Assembly: GCA_030550715.1 (NCBI GenBank)
Contig: JAUQOU010000016.1
Coordinates: forward strand, 1-40,135
DNA length: 40,135 nt
Source of the DNA: a bacterium
Lineage (GTDB): Bacteria > Calescibacteriota > Calescibacteriia > Calescibacteriales > Calescibacteriaceae
Reading direction: 5' to 3'
Below, piece by piece: positions 33,554 to 40,135 of the stretch. The position numbers were made by a program, and so were the translations under genes. Every line of letters starts with the position of its first letter. Position 1 is the first letter of the stretch. Below the pieces are notes generated by a model, which was not told where the DNA came from, searched no databases, and saw only the letters and a list, made by a program, of their open reading frames with translations.

Positions 33554-33889
33554 ATGAGGGTTGAAATACAACAGAACATAGCTCAAACTGTAAATGTTGA
33601 TAGAGTTCAGACAAATATATCTAATCCCCAGATTGCAGAAGCCATACGCCACACTCAAAACCTTTCAGAACAAAGAGAAGCAGAAAAAAAATCAGCAGAA
33701 GTAATAGAACTATCAAAGGAAGAAAAAATAGACCCTGTAAAAGATGAAGATAGAAAAAGAAAAGCCCTCCTCTCAAAAAAAGAAGAGAAAAATCAAGATG
33801 ACAATAAAAAATTTGAAGAAAAGGAAAACAAAGGAGAAGAGAAAAACAGAGCGGAAAAATCCGGCTCAAAAATTGATATAAGAATATAA
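33554..33889 (+). CDS. Small, highly charged hypothetical protein
   Basis: The 111-residue product has a moderately ordered N-terminal half (VEIQQNIAQTVNVDRVQTNI) and a Lys/Glu-rich, probably disordered C-terminal half. It has no signal peptide, membrane segment or known motif. An AT-rich TAATATATATATA stretch abuts the ATG with no Shine-Dalgarno. It stands alone between the methyltransferase remnant and a convergent glycosyltransferase. I do not recognise the family. The 120 bases before it show no clear structure. Confidence 0.6.
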   Translation: MRVEIQQNIAQTVNVDRVQTNISNPQIAEAIRHTQNLSEQREAEKKSAEVIELSKEEKIDPVKDEDRKRKALLSKKEEKNQDDNKKFEEKENKGEEKNRAEKSGSKIDIRI

Positions 33890-33923
33890 CATCTCAACAC
33901 CCTGCTTTTCCATCTACATTATG

Positions 33924-34712
33924 TCAGAAAAAATAGAGAAAAACATCTTTTAAAGTCAGCAGAGATAATTTGAAAAGTTCCAAAAAAGAATAAGAAGAAC
34001 CACAAGAAAAATCCTGTTGAGGTAGAAAGACAAAACCTATTTTTAATTTCTCATTTTGAGAAAGCAAAGAAACAAGATAGTTATTTGTTTTAGGTAGCCG
34101 ATATAAAACACTACCCTTGAAAGAAGAAAAAACAGAAAAATGAATAGTCCTTCTACTCCTTATAAATTTCCAAATACTTGCATTTATTCCAGATTCTCCC
34201 AAAAGATGATAAATTCTCTTCATCCGAGGAAAAAGTGTGGAAAAAGAAAAAAGTATTATGTAAAACACATGAGTAAAAATCTCTCTCAAAGGGGGATACC
34301 TTTTATTTAAGCTAACACCTATGACGCTGTCAAATTTTGAAAGATACTTTATGAAAATTTGCGAATACCTAATATATTCAAACATATCACCATCTAGGAC
34401 AAAAAAAATATCTGTGGGAGAAGGAAAATCAGCAGGTAAATTAACACCCAACTTTTTATTTATAAGAAAACTTATTCCTTCAAATATTGACCTATGCTGA
34501 CCCAACCTCTTTTCGTTCTCAATAACAAAAACATTTATACCTCCCCTGTAATTTGAAATACGCTCTACTATATCTTTGTTCGAATTCCCATCTGCAACGA
34601 ATAAAACATAAATCTGATAACCCCACTTAACTTTCAGATTTTCTAATTCGTCAAGAATCAAAAAAGGTTTTGAACAACTTCCGTATATAGTACAAATGAA
34701 AAATAAATTCAT
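33924..34712 (-). CDS. Glycosyltransferase family 2-like protein (GT-A)
   Basis: This 262-residue protein has an N-terminal GT-A-like fold with VLFVADGNSNKDIVERI (in place of the usual DDGSxD) and a DxD-type metal motif in FFVLDGDMFEY. Hydrophobic, Phe-rich segments follow near residues 145-165 and at the C-terminus, suggesting membrane association. It is the third gene in a unit after the glucoamylase and pyrE, 15 bases from pyrE. The donor sugar and acceptor are unknown, and similarity to known families is weak. Confidence 0.65.
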   Translation of the reverse strand: MNLFFICTIYGSCSKPFLILDELENLKVKWGYQIYVLFVADGNSNKDIVERISNYRGGINVFVIENEKRLGQHRSIFEGISFLINKKLGVNLPADFPSPTDIFFVLDGDMFEYIRYSQIFIKYLSKFDSVIGVSLNKRYPPLREIFTHVFYIILFSFSTLFPRMKRIYHLLGESGINASIWKFIRSRRTIHFSVFSSFKGSVLYRLPKTNNYLVSLLSQNEKLKIGFVFLPQQDFSCGSSYSFLELFKLSLLTLKDVFLYFF

Positions 34713-34727
34713 ATGAGCTTTTAAAAA

Positions 34728-35285
34728 TTATTCTCTCTGTTCTGTTTCTGCAAGATTGAAATTTTTTATCTCTTCAAAAGAAAATAAGGCAAAAAACCTA
34801 AACCCCTTTTCAATAATATTTTTCCCCCCTCCTCTATCTACAACCGCTATCACTGAGCTAACTTCTATTTTATTCTGTCTTAATATTTCTATACCTTCAA
34901 GAGTAGTTTTACCAGTAGTAATAACATCTTCAAGGAAAATAACTCTTGAAACACTCGGTCCCTCTATCAATTTTGATGTCCCGTAATCTTTCTTACCTTT
35001 CCTGATTATTATTCCACGAGAACTGAACCCTCTTTGATTCATTTTGATTATTGCGGAACAAACCAGAGGAACTCCTCCGAGTTCGACTCCACAAAAATCA
35101 AATACATTTAATTTTTCCGCAATATCGCATATCATATCTCCAACAGCATCAAGGAAATCTCCTGTTAAAGAGACCTTCTTTATATCAATATAAAAGTTTG
35201 ACCTCTGACCCGATGACAAAACAAAGTCCCCTTCCAGAAAAGCTTCTTCCCTTATCTTTCTTAAAACAAACTCGCGCCTGTTCAT
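34728..35285 (-). CDS. pyrE: Orotate phosphoribosyltransferase
   Basis: PyrE joins orotate and PRPP to form orotidine 5'-phosphate in pyrimidine synthesis. The 185-residue protein has the family pattern: FVLSSGQRSNFYIDIKKV, the catalytic Lys region (IIIRKGKKDYGTSKLIEG), and the PRPP motif VIFLEDVITTGKTTLEG. It lies 27 bases after the glucoamylase gene and before a glycosyltransferase, an unusual setting for pyrE. Confidence 0.95.
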   Translation of the reverse strand: MNRREFVLRKIREEAFLEGDFVLSSGQRSNFYIDIKKVSLTGDFLDAVGDMICDIAEKLNVFDFCGVELGGVPLVCSAIIKMNQRGFSSRGIIIRKGKKDYGTSKLIEGPSVSRVIFLEDVITTGKTTLEGIEILRQNKIEVSSVIAVVDRGGGKNIIEKGFRFFALFSFEEIKNFNLAETEQRE

Positions 35286-35312
35286 ACAATAAAACTAATT
35301 TTTAATTTTCCT

Positions 35313-37700
35313 TCAATTTGATTCAGTTTTTAAATTTCTGAACCTGAACTTCAAGCAGATAAAGTGCAAAAAAATTAAAGAGACAAAAAGAGTTGCGGGA
35401 GATAAATCATAAGAAGAACAACCTTTGGATTTCGGCTGAGATGGTTCTGGGAGCTCCATTCCCATCTTCTGAAGAAGTGAAGGTTCAGCAAAAGTTATAG
35501 CGGTAAGACATGTCAAAACCGCTTCCCAAACATGAGGCATAGCAATCCTGTTTTCATACCTACCGTCTTTATTATAGACCGCAACCTCTCCCATATGATA
35601 AGTTCCTTCTGTTGGAACATCTTCTATAAGAACCTTCAAAAAGCCACCTGCAATATCTCTAAATCTTTTGTAATCTGAAAAACTATAATCTTTGATAAGT
35701 TCAGAGGCATATATCAAAGAAATTATCCACTTAGCTTCATAGAGAAGATACCCCCTTTCAGGAGAAAAATTATAATTGAGAACTTTTACGACCTGATCTC
35801 CGTAGTTTATAATCCAATCTTTTGAAGGGAAACGAAACCCCATAGGAAACAAAGCATAAGCCATACCTTGATGGGGGTCAGTAGCAGAAAAAACAAAACC
35901 TTTTGTCTTATCTGTGAAATTATCTATAACCGCCTGATGATACTCTTCAAACCTATTTTTTATTTTCTGAAGAAGCTCAGAATCTCCCATAAGTTCGGCA
36001 ATTTTCATTGAAAGACGCAATCCAGCATAAATAGGACCTGCTCCCGTCATACTTATGCTCGGAATAGGGTCATCATCTTCATTAGTCAAGCAGTGAAGAC
36101 GCGTTTTCTCATCTCGGCAATTTATAAAAACGTTCTCAACAGAAAGTTTCAAGGGCTCATAAATTTGTTTCAAGTAATTGAATTTATCTTTTCCTTGCTC
36201 AAAGAAAGAATGAACAACCCAACTCCACACAACGAAACCAACCTGATCTATTTCAAAGTCAAAAGGTCCCCCTGGCATTCCGTCCGCATAGTAATTCATA
36301 TAGAAAGAACCAGCAGGAGAATTTCCCTCTTCATCTTTTTTCTGAACTCTAACATAAAAGAGATTTCTCTCTCTTGCAAGATGAGTGAATCCAACAATAT
36401 CTAAAAATATGTTGAAGTAAGAGCCATCTCTTGGCCAATCTTCTGCATAAGGTGGTTGAGTTGATAAAGATGCGACAGCCGCTTTTGTTTCCCTATCTAT
36501 AACCTGCATGAGAGATATTAAAGCCCTACTGCAAAAAACCTTTTCAGAATCCTTGAGTTTTTGAAACCAGGAATTTTCTTCCATCTTATTGACTATGCCG
36601 TGCCAATGATTTTCTGTATCGCTCTTCAAACTGCTTATGTTCTGAGAAGCGAAATTTATGTTATCTTCTGCTTCTTTCAATGTTCTTCCAGCAGATATAA
36701 TGAAATATACGGGAGATATACATTTTGAGTTTTCACAAACTTTTCCACCAACGAAAGAATCAGCAGAACAAAGTGCAAAAGAATTCGGCTCATATTTGAA
36801 ATCTCCCGTTTTCACCTTAGAAAAAGCAGATAAAGATGTGTGAAGAGGCGCAGATCTTCCACCGCCACATCTTCCGTCAAAACCAACATAAGATGAATCA
36901 TTTTCAACTCCTATCGCCTTAACACCTATGAAAATACCTGTTATTGAATTTGCATAAGATAAAACATCTGACCAAGAAGAAAAATCCTTCACCTTAATAT
37001 ACTCCGAGTAGAGGTCTTCTCTCTTAGAAAAATAAGGTGTAAAATGGAACACGACTTTATCTTTTTCAAATGCTCCGAAATCATTCAGAGTATCGTCTTG
37101 CCAATCCTGAAATGGTACTTTAGGAACCTTTATAGTCGTTGGAGCAAAGTTCTGGTAGTGGAAAAGATAAACATCATAAGTTGTGTTGAGCTGGAAATCA
37201 ACCTCCCTCACCAAAACATCTTTTTCATAATGAACAAAATCCTTAATAAATACTTTACCATCAACACCATACTGAGTTATAGATAAATTATATTCTGTTA
37301 TAAGAACCCCTGAATCGTAGCTTGAATAGTATTGTTTTATATATTTTTCATCAATATCGCGCAGAGAAAAAATCAGGTCTCCTATTTTTATTATGAAAAA
37401 AGCACCTTGATTTTCAGAAGCCCCGAAGTATTTTAGCTCGCGCGATTTTTCGCCTTCCAAAGTTTTGTAATCAAGCTGATCCCAATGCGAAGTATGAGGA
37501 TACCTGAGAACAGTTATTTCTCCCCACTTTGATATTCCACAAGATAGAGAACCGTTTCCAACTGTACCATTTACCCTCGTTGGACCAAAAACTTCCCAAT
37601 CAGAAAATCCGTATGAGTAAAATAAAGAGAAGAGAAGAAAAAGCGGGAAAACGCAGCAGACCACCTTCAAAATAAAAATAGAAGAGAAATATTTTCGCAT
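35313..37700 (-). CDS. Secreted glucoamylase-like (GH15) enzyme with C-terminal CTERM-like anchor
   Basis: The 795-residue protein has a signal peptide, an N-terminal beta-sandwich of about 280 residues (starting with FGPTRVNGTVGNGSL) and an alpha/alpha-barrel like GH15 glucoamylases. Typical motifs are YAEDWPRDGSYFNIFLD, FEIDQVGFVVWSW, TGAGPIYAGLRLS and AMPHVWEAVL. GH15 enzymes release glucose from the non-reducing ends of alpha-glucans. The C-terminus is a Pro/Ser linker, then GCSS, a hydrophobic segment and a basic tail, as in protein-sorting CTERM domains. The enzyme is thus likely exported and surface-processed. Substrate is inferred only. It heads a unit with pyrE and a GT2-like gene. 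Confidence 0.83.
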   Translation of the reverse strand: MRKYFSSIFILKVVCCVFPLFLLFSLFYSYGFSDWEVFGPTRVNGTVGNGSLSCGISKWGEITVLRYPHTSHWDQLDYKTLEGEKSRELKYFGASENQGAFFIIKIGDLIFSLRDIDEKYIKQYYSSYDSGVLITEYNLSITQYGVDGKVFIKDFVHYEKDVLVREVDFQLNTTYDVYLFHYQNFAPTTIKVPKVPFQDWQDDTLNDFGAFEKDKVVFHFTPYFSKREDLYSEYIKVKDFSSWSDVLSYANSITGIFIGVKAIGVENDSSYVGFDGRCGGGRSAPLHTSLSAFSKVKTGDFKYEPNSFALCSADSFVGGKVCENSKCISPVYFIISAGRTLKEAEDNINFASQNISSLKSDTENHWHGIVNKMEENSWFQKLKDSEKVFCSRALISLMQVIDRETKAAVASLSTQPPYAEDWPRDGSYFNIFLDIVGFTHLARERNLFYVRVQKKDEEGNSPAGSFYMNYYADGMPGGPFDFEIDQVGFVVWSWVVHSFFEQGKDKFNYLKQIYEPLKLSVENVFINCRDEKTRLHCLTNEDDDPIPSISMTGAGPIYAGLRLSMKIAELMGDSELLQKIKNRFEEYHQAVIDNFTDKTKGFVFSATDPHQGMAYALFPMGFRFPSKDWIINYGDQVVKVLNYNFSPERGYLLYEAKWIISLIYASELIKDYSFSDYKRFRDIAGGFLKVLIEDVPTEGTYHMGEVAVYNKDGRYENRIAMPHVWEAVLTCLTAITFAEPSLLQKMGMELPEPSQPKSKGCSSYDLSPATLFVSLIFLHFICLKFRFRNLKTESN
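35316..35423 (-). other. CTERM-like sorting signal of the glucoamylase-like protein
   Basis: The coding region gives a glycine-cysteine pair (GCSS), a ~17-residue hydrophobic helix (TLFVSLIFLHFICLKF) and an Arg/Lys tail. This is the tripartite plan of MYXO-CTERM and related GC-containing sorting tails. The match is by layout only. Confidence 0.5.
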
Positions 37701-37794
37701 ATTCGTAAAATGTTAAAAATCTTCACCAGAAATTTCAAAACAATAAAACATATCGGACCAAAAATTGAGAAAAAAGAAAAAGAAAACAAAAGAA

Positions 37795-37800
37795 TAAAAT
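37795..37800 (+). promoter_or_regulatory. -10-like TAAAAT ten bases before the enoyl-CoA hydratase start
   Basis: The leader would be about four bases. A TTGAGA lies 24 bases upstream, too far for a normal spacer. Confidence 0.3.
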
Positions 37801-37810
37801 TTGATTTGAG

Positions 37811-38602
37811 ATGATAAGAACAGAAGTGAAAGATGGAGTGAAAAAAATAGTTATATCAAATCCGAGGAGAAAGAACGCGATAACTCCCGATGATGCAAAA
37901 AAAATTTCTTCTGAAATCTTCAACTCAATAAGCGACGAGAATGTAGATGTAATCGTTATAACGGGAGAAGAGGACTTTTTCTGCTCTGGGCTTGACTTAT
38001 CTCAATCACAAGAGGACTTATCAAGAGATGATATTCAGGATATATTTGAGTGGCATGTTGAGGAGTTCGCCTCAATAATAAGGGCTTTAATAGAAAACCC
38101 GAAGTTCGTTTTGGGAAGAATAAACGGTCCAGCAGCGGGATTTGGAGCAGAAATGATATACTGGTTTGACTACAAAATCGCTGTCAAATCTGCCTACTTT
38201 TCAGAACTATTTACAAAAAGAGGACTTGTTCCAGATGGGGGAGGAATAATTTATCTTTCACAGAGATTAGGTATTTCAAAAACACTTGAGAAGATAGCTT
38301 TCGCAGAAAAAATAACTGCTGAATATGCACTGCAATATGGAATAATAAATGAAATAGTTGAAGACCAAAAACAGCTTGATGAGAGAGTGAGCAAAATAAT
38401 AGAGAAAATAAAAAACAGCCCACCCGGAAGCTTATCAAAGATAAAAATGATGACATACTCACAATATATTCCAGTTATTGAAAATCATATAAGATGGTTG
38501 AGAGTCATTCAGGCAAAACAAGTTCTATCTGAGGAATTTTTTGAAGGGATATCCGCATTCTTATCAAAGAGAGAGCCCAATTTCAAAAAAATAAAATTTT
38601 AA
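37811..38602 (+). CDS. Enoyl-CoA hydratase/isomerase family protein
   Basis: The 263-residue crotonase-fold protein has the oxyanion-hole segments EDFFCSGLDL and INGPAAGFGAEM, and FTKRGLVPDGGG at the active site. The hydratase Glu of rat ECH (position 164 region) appears replaced by Asp in VPDGG, as in PaaG-type isomerases, so isomerase activity is possible. The substrate would be an acyl-CoA in fatty acid or aromatic degradation. It is a lone gene and does not sit in a beta-oxidation operon. It diverges from the glucoamylase gene across 110 A-rich bases. Confidence 0.9.
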   Translation: MIRTEVKDGVKKIVISNPRRKNAITPDDAKKISSEIFNSISDENVDVIVITGEEDFFCSGLDLSQSQEDLSRDDIQDIFEWHVEEFASIIRALIENPKFVLGRINGPAAGFGAEMIYWFDYKIAVKSAYFSELFTKRGLVPDGGGIIYLSQRLGISKTLEKIAFAEKITAEYALQYGIINEIVEDQKQLDERVSKIIEKIKNSPPGSLSKIKMMTYSQYIPVIENHIRWLRVIQAKQVLSEEFFEGISAFLSKREPNFKKIKF

Positions 38603-38617
38603 CCTTCAAGTTAAATG

Positions 38618-39118
38618 TCAAAGTTTAAAGATTTTTGGCGTTTTCTTTCTCTGCCTCAAAGATAATGAAATAGCAACAAAGCTTAAAATCATTGAAGTAA
38701 TTATAGCTATCCAAATTAATCTGATATTCATCATAAAAAACTCCAAACTTTTACGGAGACCTGCAATTTCGTCTTTGAAAACCTCAACTCTTTTCAACCT
38801 TCCTTCAAAATCTGCAAGCTCATTTTTGATAGATGAAATCTCATCTTTTATACTGCTGACAGAGTTCTGAAAATCATTTATTTTAGCACTTGATTCTGAT
38901 AACCTTTTAGATATATCTGAAACTTCAGAATTTATTCGTTTTAAATCGTTTGTAATATCAGAAATCGCTTCGAGAATCTTTTTGCTATTTGAAATATCCT
39001 GATTGTTCTGAGAGATAACTTTTGCAGGATAAAAAAGAAAAAAAATCAATAAGATAAATTTGAATTTCAGAGCTGAAACGAGCAAGAAATTAGCTCCACC
39101 ATTTTTCAAGAAATCCAT
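38618..39118 (-). CDS. Membrane protein with signal/anchor, coiled coil and C-terminal transmembrane helix
   Basis: The 166 residues comprise an N-terminal hydrophobic segment (FKFILLIFFLFYPAKVIS) that could be a cleaved signal, a long coiled coil rich in Ile/Ser/Lys/Glu (SDITNDLKRINSEVSDISKR), a C-terminal membrane helix (LIWIAIITSMILSFVAISL) and a basic tail. No family is recognised. The coiled coil would be periplasmic, with the C-terminus in the cytoplasm. It may oligomerise or tether something to the inner membrane. Confidence 0.7.
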   Translation of the reverse strand: MDFLKNGGANFLLVSALKFKFILLIFFLFYPAKVISQNNQDISNSKKILEAISDITNDLKRINSEVSDISKRLSESSAKINDFQNSVSSIKDEISSIKNELADFEGRLKRVEVFKDEIAGLRKSLEFFMMNIRLIWIAIITSMILSFVAISLSLRQRKKTPKIFKL

Positions 39119-39123
39119 TTGAT

Positions 39124-39129
39124 TTTATA
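39124..39129 (-). promoter_or_regulatory. -10-like TATAAA five bases before the coiled-coil gene
   Basis: Minus-strand TATAAAATCAAATG places a -10 box directly before the start codon, again predicting a leaderless transcript. TTCGGA, 16 bases upstream, is a weak -35. Confidence 0.35.
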
Positions 39130-39213
39130 CAAAGCCGTCAAAATCTCCGAACATCTCTTGAATATAAATTTTACTATTTTCAGAAGTAAATTTCAAGAGA
39201 ATAAACACAGAAA

Positions 39214-39864
39214 TCAAATTTTCTTAAAAAGCCCATAAATAAACCATTCAAGACCTTTTCCTTCCTCAACAACTTCAATTGGCTCAAAGGAAAAAGAGAA
39301 CTCATCTTTGAGAGATTTTTCTGTAAAGAACCTATCATAGTGTTTTCTGTGATATATAAAATTTCTTTTTCTCTGCTCTTTTTCGTGATGCTTATATTTT
39401 TCGCTGAAAACTCCGATGAGAAAGAAACCTCCATCTTTCAAAATCCTTATTAATTCACTTTTATATACTTTTGTATCTTTTACTCTTATGTGATGAAATA
39501 CTCCGAAATCCAAGACCAAGTCAAAAGATTTATCTTTAAAAGGAGAGAAAAACGCGTTCGCAACACAGGGGAAAAAACTATATCTTCCCTTGAGTTTTTG
39601 TTGCGCCTTCAAAATTGGCTCCCTGATAATATCAAAAGCGAAAACCTTTGAGTTCGGAAAAATCTCTTTGAGAAGTTTTATATGTCTTCCCTCTCCACAG
39701 CCGAGATCAAGAAATCTAACATCTCCATGAGAAAAATAGTTTTCAGATTTTAAGCGTTCAAGAAATCTTTGAAAAACCCTCTCAGGTTCATCACAAGTCC
39801 ATGGTGTCTTATCTCTTGAATAAGCATTTTTGTAAAAATCTATATCTACAATAAATCTACGCAT
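39214..39864 (-). CDS. SAM-dependent methyltransferase, class I
   Basis: The 216-residue protein carries motif I FLDLGCGEGRHIKLL, the acidic residue after strand 2 (AFDI), and later FDLVLDFGVFHHI and LKDGGFFLIGVFS. This is a Methyltransf_11/25-like fold with no substrate clue. A longer frame to 39933 begins at TTG overlapping the rimO stop, but its extra 23 residues look like translated A/T-rich spacer, so the ATG giving MRRFIVDIDF is preferred. It follows rimO by 65 bases and could be cotranscribed with it. Confidence 0.85.
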   Translation of the reverse strand: MRRFIVDIDFYKNAYSRDKTPWTCDEPERVFQRFLERLKSENYFSHGDVRFLDLGCGEGRHIKLLKEIFPNSKVFAFDIIREPILKAQQKLKGRYSFFPCVANAFFSPFKDKSFDLVLDFGVFHHIRVKDTKVYKSELIRILKDGGFFLIGVFSEKYKHHEKEQRKRNFIYHRKHYDRFFTEKSLKDEFSFSFEPIEVVEEGKGLEWFIYGLFKKI

Positions 39865-39929
39865 AACTTCAAAAACAAAAAGAGTTTGAAGAAAAAAGTT
39901 AATTACGCTATGAAAAACAAAAATAAAGA

Positions 39930-40135
39930 TCAAACTATTATCTCTCCTGTGAGGTCAGGACCTTTGAAAGATGTGATTTTCACCTCATAGAAGGGTTTTA
40001 TTTCTTTTTGATTCATCTTGACTCTGACCACACCGTCTATTTCTGGTGCCTGAAAGTAAGCCCGAAGTGTATTTTCTCGCTCAAATATACAACTGAATCT
40101 TCTCCCCACTCTTTGCTTCTGCTTTTTTTCAAGAA
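39930..40135 (-). CDS. rimO: C-terminal end of ribosomal protein S12 methylthiotransferase RimO (partial)
   Basis: About 68 residues run off the window edge. They include AYFQAPEIDGVVRV and end ...GPDLTGEIIV, the TRAM domain of RimO, where the QAPEIDGVV motif is characteristic. RimO adds a methylthio group to an Asp of S12 using radical SAM chemistry; the catalytic part is outside the window. MiaB is a relative but lacks this motif. Confidence 0.8.
   Translation of the reverse strand, partial: LEKKQKQRVGRRFSCIFERENTLRAYFQAPEIDGVVRVKMNQKEIKPFYEVKITSFKGPDLTGEIIV

Noticed and set aside
39864-39933. TTG start overlapping the rimO stop for the methyltransferase
   Set aside because: The overlap could mean coupling, but the extra residues are Phe-rich and lie before the usual start of such methyltransferases.

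Overview
The window looks like chromosomal DNA from an A+T-rich, Gram-negative (diderm) bacterium. The diderm call rests on predicted outer-membrane beta-barrels, an MltD-type lytic transglycosylase with a lipobox, lipoprotein-like signals and FabZ. Arginine is mostly AGA/AGG, coding strands are purine-rich, and gene orientation flips often, so transcription units are short. Several traits recall deltaproteobacterial or myxobacterial relatives (paired large TPR envelope proteins, a MYXO-CTERM-like tail on a secreted glucoamylase). The presence of TrmI is compatible with a thermophile. No rRNA or other phylogenetic marker was used, so the lineage is unresolved. I see no CRISPR array, insertion sequence, prophage or rRNA. 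No stretch over 300 bases lacks a gene; the largest gap is about 250 bases, upstream of the TPR operon.

Layout. 1-4.1 kb (minus): tRNA-Ala(GGC), a Phe-rich LptD-like outer-membrane protein paired with fabZ, and an aldehyde dehydrogenase. 4.2-6.1 kb (plus): one long reading frame for a c-type cytochrome, fibronectin III and PQQ-like propeller protein, cut by a single in-frame TAG. 6.1-13.8 kb (minus): an envelope operon of two periplasmic TPR proteins and an MltD-type transglycosylase, preceded by a promoter-like pair, a perfect palindrome and a GC-rich direct repeat. 14-21.5 kb: housekeeping genes folP, Bcp/PrxQ peroxiredoxin, ACT-domain malic enzyme, dnaB, dapB, a HAD phosphatase-TrmI fusion and ribE. 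21.6-27.8 kb (plus): dnaE with an apparently intact PHP domain, a divergent methyl-accepting-type receptor and a small beta-barrel protein. 27.9-34.7 kb: three glycosyltransferases, an orphan OppF-type ATPase, a Xer-type recombinase, an orphan TRAP binding protein, a DNA methyltransferase remnant and a small charged protein. 34.7-40.1 kb: pyrE and a secreted GH15-like glucoamylase in one unit, an enoyl-CoA hydratase, a membrane coiled-coil protein, a SAM methyltransferase and the C-terminal end of rimO.

Much of the window is core metabolism: folate, riboflavin, lysine/cell wall, pyrimidine, fatty acid and DNA replication genes. The accessory part is mostly envelope biology. The items most worth a second look are the TAG-interrupted cytochrome/propeller gene, the HAD-TrmI fusion, the repeated placement of a TAAAAT-like -10 element only 5 to 12 bases before start codons (suggesting leaderless mRNAs), and the TPR-TPR-MltD operon with its upstream DNA signals.
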